From Streptomyces bluensis (GTDB lineage Bacteria; Actinomycetota; Actinomycetes; Streptomycetales; Streptomycetaceae), in contig NZ_BMVM01000004.1 of assembly GCF_014650715.1 (NCBI RefSeq), forward strand, positions 372,001 through 436,000: a stretch of DNA of 64,000 bases, read 5' to 3'. Position 1 is the stretch's first letter. Every line of letters starts with the position of its first letter. The notes under the pieces are model-generated. The model was not told the origin of the DNA and searched no databases. It was given only the letters and a program-made list of their open reading frames with translations. The translations under genes and the position numbers were made by a program. This document shows, one piece after another, positions 8,801 through 16,490 of this stretch.

Positions 8801-9775
8801 GATCAGCCTGCTGACCGGGCGCGGGTTGGGGACCTCCGGGGTGGGCGGCTCGTCGCCGGGCTCGCCCGGGACGGTGGGCTCGGCGGTCCAGCGGCGCACC
8901 TCGTCCACGAGCTCCTTCAAGGTCGCGGGGGCCGAGTTCGGCAGGGAGATCGCGGTGATCTCGTCCTCCCGGTCGACCCGCGCCTTCGCCACGGGCAGCA
9001 GCATCCGCGCGCCGCCCGCGCGTTCGCCGAAGACGAAGAGGAGCTGGTCACCGGTCTGGAGGGAGTTGTTGGTGCCCTCGACGAACAGTTCCGAGCGTTT
9101 CTCCAGGTCCTCCGGGGTGACGAGGGAGGGGCGCCGGCGGCGGACCTTCAGCTCGTTCCAGTCCCAGCGGGCCGTCAGGTCACGGCCCGTCTCGAAGGTC
9201 TGGGACTCCTCGTCTGCGGAGGCGGGCACGCTGTGGCTGCGTGCTCCGCGCGGGATGACCACGGGCAGGGTCTCGGCGCGCGGGTCGCGTTCCAGGAGGT
9301 ACGCGAGGTGGGTGGCGGCGGCCACGCCGGGGCGCGGCCGGTGGCCGACGAGCCTCCCGAGCAGCACCAGCGAGCGGTGCTCGTTGGCCGTGCGGATGTA
9401 GGCCTCGTCGGCGATCCGCTCGGAGTGGAAGGTGAGGAGGTCGCCGAGGACGGCCGTGGCGTCGAGGAGGCCGATCGCCGGGTCGTCGGGCGTGCGGACG
9501 GTGAGCCCTCCCCCAGCCTCCGGCCGGGGGGACCCCCATGTCGCTTCGCTCAGGGCCGGGTACGCGGGTGAGGCGAGCCGGTCGAGGAGGGCGGCCAGGA
9601 AGGAGCCGTACTCGCCGACGCGGTAGTCGAGGGCGGTGCGGCCGGGCGGGTTGTGGACCGGGGCGGGCGCGAGGCGCTCGTCGTGGCCGCCGCGGCAGGC
9701 GCCGCCGCAGCCGCAACCGTGCTCGTCGGGCGGGCCGCTGTTCACAGTGATCGGGATCGGGTGCGTGTCCGTCAT
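5897..9775 (-). CDS. Giant gpJ-like baseplate assembly protein with C-terminal LysM
   Basis: 1292 residues, the second of two consecutive baseplate J-type proteins and probably a wedge component (Afp12-like position). The N-terminus carries a Cys/Gly/His cluster (HGCGCGGACRGGH, residues 19-31) that could bind metal. Residues 76-90 (SEATWGSPRPEAGGG) look like an in-frame insertion of a Streptomyces palindromic repeat. A Pro/Glu/Gln linker (PEEPEEPQEPGEPQEP) lies near residue 400. The J-like portion is in the second half, with phrases such as RYRFGTGKAANV and PATGGADADG. A LysM-like domain (about 1205-1255, TVRAEDGETLSSISARYGVP) lies near the end. It overlaps both neighbours by a few bases. Confidence 0.88.
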   Translation of the reverse strand: MTDTHPIPITVNSGPPDEHGCGCGGACRGGHDERLAPAPVHNPPGRTALDYRVGEYGSFLAALLDRLASPAYPALSEATWGSPRPEAGGGLTVRTPDDPAIGLLDATAVLGDLLTFHSERIADEAYIRTANEHRSLVLLGRLVGHRPRPGVAAATHLAYLLERDPRAETLPVVIPRGARSHSVPASADEESQTFETGRDLTARWDWNELKVRRRRPSLVTPEDLEKRSELFVEGTNNSLQTGDQLLFVFGERAGGARMLLPVAKARVDREDEITAISLPNSAPATLKELVDEVRRWTAEPTVPGEPGDEPPTPEVPNPRPVSRLIEDFEDQVLAPLRADLDTVTSPERLAARLAEPVARLGEAQVLATPYEDVAAWFERLEAVLAELAERAMELAPAQPEEPEEPQEPGEPQEPSQPNTRAAAATLTPREAALQALSNVLPALRASAPTAHGGTRAQLPGTDTARLLSALNPGLSGLYPAWRTAAAPGTPQPLRELLAMRVTAAPFGAVAPLKPVQDDRGRVIRTADWPLTGAVLVSMRVVFDTSGKVPVRAEFQYVEGSSSDQRAENLPVTQPVLFRLGTGEVELITRVAQDRDLNWLNRRPTDSQEPGVTAHLRSGLPEYDLFVSRPDDEGLVHVVVGDEATATLRPGDTKPLHLGEEEISLRYTTGSTEPNVEIVLASKRDPVNRHVLQLDTVHSGITVGSWVAIQRPAKGADHGIPGDEKLRRVTTQVVAARTAAYSNYGITGRGTELTLADPWLDEFDVLLSHIRDTTVHAAGEPLRLADEPLGEDVHGNEIELAELYDGLRPGRTLIIGGERSDIPSVAGVTATEVVTIATADPAVDPRLPGDHAHTRLTLTADLAHRYRRETVRILGNVVEATHGEGREEAIGSGDSDRTNQTFALWQSPLTWLADDNPLGATPVLEIRVDGVLWHEVDSLAGRGPRERAYITGSTADGRTTVTFGDGVHGARLPTGHENVRARYRFGTGKAANVAADRITQPLTRPLGVSQVTNPRPATGGADADGPGLTRRTIPLAVSALDRLVSAADYEDFARSRAGIGRAAARELFDGRRRVLHVTVAGTDDVPIAEDSDTLRALRGALTEYGDTNLPVRVDVRELVLLLVAAKVKVAPDHAWETVEPRLRQALLRRLGYEGRELGRPARLSDVLATAHTVPGVDYVDVDVFTGVPASATPHELTALLTRPGPPRPTVPAHPATYDEKTHTVRAEDGETLSSISARYGVPLAELLRLNPDITDTRRLAKGRSVFVFRGIRPAQLALLSPKAADTLILTEVK
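9506..9551. repeat. Palindromic GC-rich repeat inserted in frame in a baseplate gene
   Basis: About 46 bp with arms CCTCCCCCAGCC and CGGGGGGACCCCC flanking GGCCGG, then TCGCTTCGCTC. This pattern (C-rich, G-rich, gcgaagcga-like) resembles small palindromic repeats that I recall recurring in Streptomyces genomes, mostly between genes. Here it is translated in frame as SEATWGSPRPEAGGG. The repeat identity is from memory; the palindromic structure is seen directly. Confidence 0.5.
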
Positions 9776-12700
9776 CGGGCACCTCCCAGGGATATCGCCA
9801 GCCGGCCGTTCTCCGGCCGGTCCGGGTCGTTGTCACAGGTGGCGATCTCCAGCGGGCCGAGCCGCAGCACGCCGTCCTCCCTCTCTCCGCGGTCCTGCTC
9901 GAACAGCCGCCGCAGCCGGGTCACATGGACGCTCTCGACACCCGGAACCGCTGCGGCGACGGCGACGAGGCGGCTGAGCCGGACGGGTTCGCCGAAGGTC
10001 AGCGCGTCCGGGTGGAAGAAGCCGAGCCGCCCGTCCGGAAGGCTGCGGCTTCCGAGTACGCGGTACAGCTCGGCGAGGATCTGCCCGTGCTGGTGGCCCG
10101 GCTTGGCGCATACGGTGAGCGCGATGTCGAGCGGTACGAGACGGGCCGGGCCGACGACGAGGTCGTGGCCGATGCGCCGGTACGCCTCCAGGGACTGTTC
10201 GACGGCGGCGAGCAGTTCGGGGGGCGGGGAGCCCGTGCCGTGGGCGTCGATCGCGATGTGCGCCTCCTGGACGCTGCCGGTCCAGCGGATCTCGGCGGCG
10301 GCGCGCTGCACTCCGGGCAAGGCCGAGGCGAGGGCCGCGTAGTCGTCGGCGGTGACGGCACGCAGGCGGGTGCGGCGCAGGTCGAGCGGCGCCAGCTGGC
10401 GTACCTGCTCGACGGGTTCGGGTTCCGTGCCGCCGGTCGCGGGCAGCGGGTTGCGGACGACGGCGACGGGTGCCTCGCAGTCGTCCTCGGCCTGCACGAC
10501 GAGGTGGTTGATGGCTTCCGCGCCGACGTTGCCCGCGCTGCCGCCGCCGAGCCGGTAGTGCAGGGCCAGCCGGGCGCCCGGGGTCGGCTTCGCGCCGTGC
10601 CGGCCGTCGCCGAAGCGCAGGGCGAGGCGGCCGTCGTCCTCCAGTTCGCCGACGAAGTGCCGGTCGCGTGAGCCGCTGTCGAGCAGGTCACGGCGTGGCT
10701 CCCAGGTCTCCTCTTCTGTGTGCAGTCGTACGGCGGGCAGGGCGCGGCGCGGGTCCTGGGTGAGCGCGGAGCTCGCGGAGCCGCGGAGCACGGGCTCGTC
10801 GGGGTGCAGCCCGGCCGCGTACGCCGGACCCCAGCTGTGGGCGATCTCCCAGGCGATGTGCCCGTCGAGGACCGTGCCCGCGCGGGCCCGTGCCGTGAGG
10901 ATCTCGACGCGGCGCAGTTTGGTGTCGAGCAACTCGTCGGTGCGGTGCAGGAGTTCGCGCAGGGCGCGGACGGGGTGGCGGCGCAGTTCGAGGCGTTCGA
11001 GGAGCTTCAGGCCGTAGATGACGCCGAGTTCGGCGATCTCGTCGTTGCCGAGTCCGTCGCGGTCGCGGGCGCTGCGCCACAGGTCGACGAGCCGCTGCCG
11101 TACCCGCTCCGGGATGGCCGCGATCCGCTCGGCCTGCCCGGCGGAGACGGTCCGCGGGTCGGGGAACGGCACGGCCTGCGCGACCGGTACCCGGCCGAGG
11201 ACGGGCCGGAAGCGGGGCTGGATCCCCGGGTAGACGGACTGTGCGAGCAGCGTGCGCAGGGCGGTGGCCTGGGCGTACGCGGTGCCGGGGACGACGCGCT
11301 CGTGCCGCTGCCCGGCCCGCTCCAGGCCGATTCCGGCGCGGGTGGTCGCGGGCAGTCCGACGACGGCGAACAGTTCGCGGACGTCGTCGGGGGTGAGCGC
11401 CTCGCCGGATTCCGTACGGTCCGTGAGGGAGTTGATGAGCCGCGCGGGAGCATTGCCCTCGTCGCGGTCGTGGCAGCCGAAGGCGGGAGGGTCGCAGGGA
11501 GCGACGACGGCGGGTACGGGCGGCACGGTGACGCTCTCGGGGAGCTCGCCGGACCACTGGAGGGTGCGGCCGTGGTCGACGAGGAGGACGTTGCCGCGGG
11601 CGATGCTCACGTCCTCGATCGGCAGGCAGTCGCGTCCGCCGCGGGTGGTGAGGCAGAAGGGGAAGCGGAGCGCGTCCTCGGCGGCCCAGGTGACCTCCAG
11701 GACCGGCTGGTCCTCGATGCGGTCGATGCCCGGGGTGACGGAGGTGAGGCGTACGGCCTGACGGTGGGCGGGGTCGGCGTCGCCGGGGGTGCCGGTGCGC
11801 GGGCCCTTGATCTCCTCCAGCACGAGCAGGTCGCCGGGGCGGAGGGCGAGTTGGCGGTCGCGGCAGGTCTCCGGGTCGGCCCACGCGTCACGGAGGGTGG
11901 CGGAGGTGGCGCCCTTCGGGAGGGTGCACACCTCGCCGCCCCAGGTCCACAGGCGGATCGCGTTGTGCGCGGTGCGCAGCTGAAGCGGGTCGCTGGGGGT
12001 GACCGGTTCGAAGACCTCCACGGAGCCGCGTTCGTCGAGGTCGGCGAGGTCGTGGTCGCCGATGACGGTGCCGGGCTCGGGCCGGTCGTGCGGGTCGAGG
12101 GTGCGGACGTCGACGGAGGCGAAGCGGAACGTGCCCGGGGCGAGGGTCTGGTCGCCGGCCGTCTCGACGGTGACGTACGCGCGGGCCGTGCAGCCGTCGT
12201 GCATCGCGTAGTCGATGAGCCGGACGTGACGTCGTACGGAGACCCGTCGCCGGGCGGTGTCGAGGTAGGCCTCGGTGGCCACGGCATCCTGCTGGTAGCT
12301 GATCTGGTCGCCGGTGTGGGCGAGCAGTTCGACCAGCGTCATCCCGAGGTCGGCGGGGTTGCGCTCCCTCCAGTCGGGTGTGGTGAGCGCGAGCCGGTCG
12401 AGGAGCAGCTTGCGGATGGTGTCGTAGTCGCGGGCCGTGTAGTCGATGACGGGTGCGGCCGGGAAGTCCGTGTCGGGGTGCGCCTCGTCCTTGCAGTCGA
12501 AGGGGGTCGGGCAGTCGGGTCGGAAGCGGAACATCGCGCTGTGGTAGCGCTGGTCGAAGCCGCGGTACGGCTCGGTCCCGGGCCGTCCGTACGGGTCGGC
12601 TTCCACGAGGGAGAGCCGGTAGCGGGAGGTGTCGCCGGCCTTGTCGAGGGTGACGTACAGCCGGTCGTCGAGCTCGGGGTCCTCCTCGCGCTCCACGCTG

Positions 12701-12903
12701 ACGTCGAGGGCGGTGATGCCGGTGATACGGCGGCCGCCGTCGACGCGGACGTTCTCCGGGCACAGGCCGTGCGGGGCCTTGCCGAGGAACGTGACGGTGA
12801 GCAGCAGGCCGTCGTCGCTGACTTCCACGGCGTCGATGCCGTTGAGCTGGGCGGCTCTGACCTTGGCGCGGCGGGAGCGGGTGGTGCTCGTGGGGCTGGT
12901 CAT
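9772..12903 (-). CDS. cis11: Baseplate assembly protein J-like (gp6/gpJ type), Cis11 position
   Basis: 1043 residues. The central motif VIDYTARDYDTIRKLLLDRL, followed by NPADLGMTLVELLAHTGDQI and a run of regular turns, is diagnostic of large gpJ-like baseplate proteins of contractile tails. A second J-like block near the C-terminus has PATGGTEPEPVEQVRQLAPL and LRAVTADDYAALASALPGV. These proteins form the wedge ring around the spike. The first 100 residues are a beta-rich extra domain. The stop overlaps the start of the next gene, and its own start overlaps the gp25-like gene, so translation is probably coupled. No signal peptide. Confidence 0.93.
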   Translation of the reverse strand: MTSPTSTTRSRRAKVRAAQLNGIDAVEVSDDGLLLTVTFLGKAPHGLCPENVRVDGGRRITGITALDVSVEREEDPELDDRLYVTLDKAGDTSRYRLSLVEADPYGRPGTEPYRGFDQRYHSAMFRFRPDCPTPFDCKDEAHPDTDFPAAPVIDYTARDYDTIRKLLLDRLALTTPDWRERNPADLGMTLVELLAHTGDQISYQQDAVATEAYLDTARRRVSVRRHVRLIDYAMHDGCTARAYVTVETAGDQTLAPGTFRFASVDVRTLDPHDRPEPGTVIGDHDLADLDERGSVEVFEPVTPSDPLQLRTAHNAIRLWTWGGEVCTLPKGATSATLRDAWADPETCRDRQLALRPGDLLVLEEIKGPRTGTPGDADPAHRQAVRLTSVTPGIDRIEDQPVLEVTWAAEDALRFPFCLTTRGGRDCLPIEDVSIARGNVLLVDHGRTLQWSGELPESVTVPPVPAVVAPCDPPAFGCHDRDEGNAPARLINSLTDRTESGEALTPDDVRELFAVVGLPATTRAGIGLERAGQRHERVVPGTAYAQATALRTLLAQSVYPGIQPRFRPVLGRVPVAQAVPFPDPRTVSAGQAERIAAIPERVRQRLVDLWRSARDRDGLGNDEIAELGVIYGLKLLERLELRRHPVRALRELLHRTDELLDTKLRRVEILTARARAGTVLDGHIAWEIAHSWGPAYAAGLHPDEPVLRGSASSALTQDPRRALPAVRLHTEEETWEPRRDLLDSGSRDRHFVGELEDDGRLALRFGDGRHGAKPTPGARLALHYRLGGGSAGNVGAEAINHLVVQAEDDCEAPVAVVRNPLPATGGTEPEPVEQVRQLAPLDLRRTRLRAVTADDYAALASALPGVQRAAAEIRWTGSVQEAHIAIDAHGTGSPPPELLAAVEQSLEAYRRIGHDLVVGPARLVPLDIALTVCAKPGHQHGQILAELYRVLGSRSLPDGRLGFFHPDALTFGEPVRLSRLVAVAAAVPGVESVHVTRLRRLFEQDRGEREDGVLRLGPLEIATCDNDPDRPENGRLAISLGGAR

Positions 12904-13283
12904 GCGGCGGCCCTCCCTTCGAAGACGTCCTCACGCCGGGCGCCGGTAGCGCGGACGACGTACGAGAGGTGCACGCGGACGACGTGGTCCTCGCTGACCA
13001 CGTCGAGGGCCTCCACATCGATGAGGTCGCCGAGCCAACGCTGAAGCGAGGCCTGCACGGAGAGTTCGAGGGTGCTGATCAGCTCGGGGCTGTTGGGCGC
13101 GAAGACGAGGTCGAGGAGCCCGCAACCGAAGTCGGGGCGCATGACCCGCTCCCCCGGGCTGGTGAACAGCAGCTGCTCGACCAGGTCGTGGACGTGCTCG
13201 CCGTGGTCGGCGTGCGCGGTGCGTCCCCGGCGGTCGGCGCGGAAGGGGAAGGCGATGTCGGTGCGGGTGACCGGCTTCGTCAT
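12900..13283 (-). CDS. cis9: GPW/gp25-like baseplate wedge protein
   Basis: 127 residues from ATG 13283 (MTKPVTRTDIAFPFRAD). The sequence fits gp25/GPW in length and motif order: FPF near the start, then HDLVEQLLFTSPGERVMRPDFG, then the acidic and hydrophobic C-terminal strands. The RPDFGCGL segment contains the conserved R-P-x-F-G. Gp25 initiates sheath polymerisation on the baseplate in contractile tails. The gene overlaps the PAAR-like gene upstream and the J-like gene downstream by 4 nt each. Confidence 0.94.
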   Translation of the reverse strand: MTKPVTRTDIAFPFRADRRGRTAHADHGEHVHDLVEQLLFTSPGERVMRPDFGCGLLDLVFAPNSPELISTLELSVQASLQRWLGDLIDVEALDVVSEDHVVRVHLSYVVRATGARREDVFEGRAAA

Positions 13284-13660
13284 CGTAGGGACACCTCCTG
13301 GTGCGCGGCGTTGACGACGGGTGGTCCCTGTGCGACCAGGGCCGCGCTGAAGCACTGGGCCGCGGAGGTGTCGAGCAGCACGGCGGCGCCCGCGACGGTC
13401 ACGCCGCTCGCGGAGGCGGTGAACCGCACGGATACGCACGGCTGCGGCACACCGTCCACGGTGTGAGTGCAGCCGACGACGGTGTAGGTGTGAGCGGCGG
13501 TGGCTGCCGCCCGGCCGCCGATCAGCACCGCCGGGGACGGCGTGTGTACCGGTGTGGCACGTCCGCCGTGCGGGCAGCTGATCAGGGTGTCGGCGGCTAG
13601 CAGTTTCCCGGCTGCTCCGGAGGCCCCTGCGGTTCTGAATGTCCTGGATGTGCCGAACAC
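13280..13660 (-). CDS. cis10: PAAR-like spike tip protein
   Basis: 126 residues from GTG 13660, with GGGGGGA about 10 nt upstream. A PAAR/DUF4280-like pattern is visible: LISCPHGGRATP, then AVLIGGRAAATAA, VGCTH, QPCVSVRF, VLLDTSAAQCFS and GPPVV. Its short length, Gly/Ala/Val richness, repeated Cys/His positions and place between the spike gene and the gp25 gene all support a metal-stabilised cone that tips the spike. The family has low conservation, so this rests partly on position. Confidence 0.7.
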   Translation of the reverse strand: MFGTSRTFRTAGASGAAGKLLAADTLISCPHGGRATPVHTPSPAVLIGGRAAATAAHTYTVVGCTHTVDGVPQPCVSVRFTASASGVTVAGAAVLLDTSAAQCFSAALVAQGPPVVNAAHQEVSLR

Positions 13661-13680
13661 GTTGGTCGATCCCCCCGTTT

Positions 13681-14214
13681 CTAACGCTTCGGTTCCACGG
13701 TCAGCTGGCCCTCGTTGACGATGACCCTGCCGTCCTGGAGGGTGATCCGGGCGTTGCCGGCGGCGATGACGATCGCGCCTTCGGTGATCCGGATGTACGC
13801 CCCGTCCTTGGCCTGGAGCAGGATCCCCTCGTCGGGGCCGGTGGTGTCACTCATCACGATCTTGTGCGCCAGCTGGGTCTGCACGACGACGGGCTTGTTC
13901 GGCGAGTTCGTCTGCACCTCGCGCCGCGCGTCGGGCGGCAGCTCGTCAGCGGTGCCGTACCAGCACCCGGTCCACACGGGGAAGCTGGGATCCCCCTGCT
14001 CGAACTCCACCCACACGCCGGCGCCGGGCGGCGGCACGACGAACTGCCCGGACTGCGGCCCGGTGAACGGCAGACAGGGCAGCGCCCACGTCGACGGCTC
14101 GTTGCCGAGGACGTCCGGGACCTCGACGGTGACGCGGCCGATGCGCAAGGGGTCGTTGTTGTCGACGACCCGGCCGCGGAACTTGCCGAGGTAGCGATTG
14201 CTGGGTGCCGCCAT
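13681..14214 (-). CDS. cis8: Phage baseplate assembly protein V / gp5-like spike protein
   Basis: 177 residues. An OB-fold start (FRGRVVDNNDPLRIGRVTVE) followed by WALPCLPFTGP, PPPGAGVWVEFEQGDPSFPVW and GCWYG is typical of gpV/gp5/VgrG spike proteins. The C-terminal part (LQAKDGAYIRITEGAIVIA, then ITLQDGRVIVNEG) is a short beta-helix-like shaft that trimerises. In Afp and PVC the gp27 and gp5 parts are fused in one protein; here the gp27-like hub is the separate upstream gene. Confidence 0.9.
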   Translation of the reverse strand: MAAPSNRYLGKFRGRVVDNNDPLRIGRVTVEVPDVLGNEPSTWALPCLPFTGPQSGQFVVPPPGAGVWVEFEQGDPSFPVWTGCWYGTADELPPDARREVQTNSPNKPVVVQTQLAHKIVMSDTTGPDEGILLQAKDGAYIRITEGAIVIAAGNARITLQDGRVIVNEGQLTVEPKR

Positions 14215-14262
14215 GGTGGGGTGCTCCTGGTCGATGTGTCGAAAATGGCGAAAGTGATACGT

Positions 14263-15393
14263 CTACGGCCGGACGTAGTCACTGCGGGCTTCGAGGCCCT
14301 CTCGGGAGAGGGTGAAGTTCTGCTGGTACGAGCCCGGGCGGAGGTTGTGCGTGACGGACTTGACGTAGTAGTCGCCGTCGTAGGCGCGTCCGGAGCCGCG
14401 TACGCCGACGAGTTGGCGGGGCTGGAGGATGTACCCGTGCCGGTTGACGTCCAGTGACCCGGACCCGGAGACGACGTCGGCGGAGACGGCTGCGCGGGCG
14501 AGGAGTTCGGCCTCGGCCTCCTGGCGCTGCTGCTTGGCGGTGCCGGAGAGGGTCCTGCGCTTGAGGGCGGGGGTGGGGCGCTTGCCGAGGGGCGGGCGGA
14601 GCGGGCTGATGGAGGGTTGCGGGAGGAGGTCCGACCGCCGGTTCTCCGGGTTCTGCCAGCGCGCTTGAGGCTCCTCGCGGGCCGTCCCGTCGTACGCGAA
14701 CGTCAATTGATCGACGGTGGAGTTGGCGTCCATGTTGACGTTGAGGGCGTGCTGGCGGATGCCGAGGCGGACTTCGGGTCCCCAGCGGGCGGAGGACTGA
14801 CCGGCGGTGGGCCCGGGTTCGAGGTAGAAGGTGTAGCCGTTCGCACGAGCGAGCTCGGTGACGTACTGCAGGTCGGTCCCGGTCTGGTAGTGCACGCGCA
14901 GGTTCTGGTGGGGCGGCTGGGCGACCTTCTCCTTGTAGACATCGGGCCGGATGCCGTAGTCGGAGTAACGGCGGAGGATCGCGAGCACGCGCTCGGAGGG
15001 CGGCAGGTTGGGGTACGAGGCGGTGCGCTCCTCCAGGTCGAGGAGGAGGGTGAGATCCTCGCCGGTGACGGTGAGGGTGGAGTGACCGGGCTGGTTGCTG
15101 GCACCGACCTCATGGCGCACGATCAGCCCGTCGAAGAGCACGTCGGGCGTGCCTTTGACGTTGACGGTGACGATCAGGCGGGTCTTCGGGTCGAAGAACC
15201 CCTCGGGGAGGAGCCTGCGGCTGATGATCCCGTTCTTGGTGAGGTCGAAGGCGAGCTGAAAGCCGCTGCGTTCGCCGGCGGTGGCGGTGATCTGCGCGGA
15301 CAGCAGCGCCTCGGTGACTTCGGCGGGGACGGGGCGGGCGAGCTGGGGTCCCATGAGGAGGGTGATGTGGACGGGGCCCTGGCCCACGGGCAT
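14263..15393 (-). CDS. gp27/gpD-like spike hub protein (late control D family)
   Basis: 376 residues if it starts at ATG 15393 (MPVGQGPVHITLLMGPQL), one base after the LysM gene stop; an upstream GTG at 15438 would add 15 residues and a 44-nt overlap. Family features are VTVNVKGTPDVLFDGLIVRHE, the STLTVTGEDLTLLLDL segment, and the NLRVHYQTGTDLQYVTELA segment followed by NGYTFYLEPG. It ends with the tube-interaction strand region containing YVKSVTHNLRPGSYQQNFTL. It forms the trimeric hub linking the spike to the inner tube. Confidence 0.86.
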   Translation of the reverse strand: MPVGQGPVHITLLMGPQLARPVPAEVTEALLSAQITATAGERSGFQLAFDLTKNGIISRRLLPEGFFDPKTRLIVTVNVKGTPDVLFDGLIVRHEVGASNQPGHSTLTVTGEDLTLLLDLEERTASYPNLPPSERVLAILRRYSDYGIRPDVYKEKVAQPPHQNLRVHYQTGTDLQYVTELARANGYTFYLEPGPTAGQSSARWGPEVRLGIRQHALNVNMDANSTVDQLTFAYDGTAREEPQARWQNPENRRSDLLPQPSISPLRPPLGKRPTPALKRRTLSGTAKQQRQEAEAELLARAAVSADVVSGSGSLDVNRHGYILQPRQLVGVRGSGRAYDGDYYVKSVTHNLRPGSYQQNFTLSREGLEARSDYVRP

Positions 15394-15394
15394 G

Positions 15395-15778
15395 TCAAAC
15401 ACGTCGGCCGCCCTGCGGGAAGCCGCCGGGAACACCACCGGCGAGCGGGATGTCGATGACGCGCCCGGCCTGGTCGGTCAGTTCGTTCGGGTCGAGGACC
15501 GGGTTGGCGTCGGCGATCTGCCACCACTGCGACGGGTCGCCGAAGTAGCGCTGGGCGAGGAGGTCAGGGCGATCGCCGGCGCCGACGGTGTGGGGCTGGG
15601 TCTCGTCTTCTCGCTGGTCGAGCGGGGGCAGCAACCGGCGCTTGGTGTACCGCACTTCGGTCCCGTCGGGCTGACGGTGGACCCCGATCTCGGCGTCGTG
15701 GTACCGGCTGGTGCGGGGGTAGGGGTGCGCGCCCGGTATCGCATCCAGCGCGCTCTCGTAGGGCTCGATGTCGGCCAT
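15395..15778 (-). CDS. cis7: LysM domain protein of the eCIS baseplate (Cis7 C-terminal equivalent)
   Basis: 127 residues from ATG 15778. A LysM-like domain spans about 60-112 (PHTVGAGDRPDLLAQRYFGD, then WWQIADANPVLDP). This is the degenerate tail-hub LysM (gp53-like) that glues hub to wedge rather than binding cell wall. The N-terminus (HPYPRTSRYHDAEIGV, then YTKRRLLPP) is typical of small baseplate LysM proteins. In Afp7 this domain is fused to a tube-like domain, which here is the adjacent upstream gene. Confidence 0.88.
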   Translation of the reverse strand: MADIEPYESALDAIPGAHPYPRTSRYHDAEIGVHRQPDGTEVRYTKRRLLPPLDQREDETQPHTVGAGDRPDLLAQRYFGDPSQWWQIADANPVLDPNELTDQAGRVIDIPLAGGVPGGFPQGGRRV

Positions 15779-15788
15779 GGTGGTGTAC

Positions 15789-16490
15789 TCAGCCCCTTCC
15801 GCTCGGTATGCCCGCTGCTCCGGCCCCGATGCCGCTGAGCCCGAGGGAACCCAGGCTCCCTCCGCGTGCGGCCGCGGCCAGCCGCTCCTTCTGCGCGAGG
15901 TGCGCCATGTAGAGGTCGGCACCGCGGTGCCCGGCGGGCAGATCGCTGACGGTGAGGATCTTCATGCCGATACTGAGGGAGGCGCGGATCGGGTTGAGAT
16001 TGACGTCGAACGCGGACTCATTGATGGAGAGTTCGGTGAGCCGTACGGGCATGACGCGCTTGCTGCCCCAGGTGAAGAGGGTGAGCGGCATCTCGATCGG
16101 GCTGATCTCGATGCTCCCCTTCTGCGACAGCCGCATCGCGTCCCGCAGTTGCGTGGTGGTCGGCTGCACGAGCATTTCGAGGGTCGCGAGCTGCGGGTGG
16201 ATGCCGTCGGGCGCGGCAATCTCGAACTGGTCGGTGGCGTCGATCTCGGCGGTGAACTTCCAGGTCTCTTGGGCGGGGCCTTTGAGGCGGAGCGCCTCGT
16301 TGCGGTCTCCGCTGCCGGTGCCTCCGCCTCCGGCGTCGCCGCTGTCTCCGGCGGACTGGGGCGAGACGCTGCGCTCCAAGGTGTCCGGGTTGAACTGGAG
16401 GATGATGATGCGCTGCGGGGTGCCGGTGTCGGGGTTGACGACGACGATGCCGGAGCGGATGGGTTTGGGGATGTCTGCGTAGCGGGTCAC
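15789..16490 (-). CDS. CIS tube-initiator protein (CIS_tube family)
   Basis: 233 residues. RIIILQFNPDTLERSVSPQ is the hallmark of the CIS_tube family (N-terminal part of Afp7-like proteins). It is followed by ETWKFTAEIDATDQFE, then HPQLATLEMLVQP, then VPVRLTELSINESAFDVNLNP-type strands shared with gp19-like tubes. It probably forms the first ring between hub and tube. A Gly/Ser-rich loop (SGDAGGGGTGSGD) and a Gly-rich C-terminus look flexible. It overlaps the preceding immunity-like gene stop by 4 nt and is followed after 10 nt by the LysM gene. Confidence 0.85.
   Translation of the reverse strand: MTRYADIPKPIRSGIVVVNPDTGTPQRIIILQFNPDTLERSVSPQSAGDSGDAGGGGTGSGDRNEALRLKGPAQETWKFTAEIDATDQFEIAAPDGIHPQLATLEMLVQPTTTQLRDAMRLSQKGSIEISPIEMPLTLFTWGSKRVMPVRLTELSINESAFDVNLNPIRASLSIGMKILTVSDLPAGHRGADLYMAHLAQKERLAAAARGGSLGSLGLSGIGAGAAGIPSGRG

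Noticed and set aside
5855..9571. A very long open frame on the plus strand opposite the J-like baseplate gene.
   Set aside because: It is a GC-frame shadow: composition is Gly/Val/Asp/Arg-rich with no domain, and the minus strand holds a clear coupled baseplate gene.
10720..13044. Plus-strand frame opposite the Cis11 gene.
   Set aside because: Same shadow pattern as above; no ribosome site or motif.
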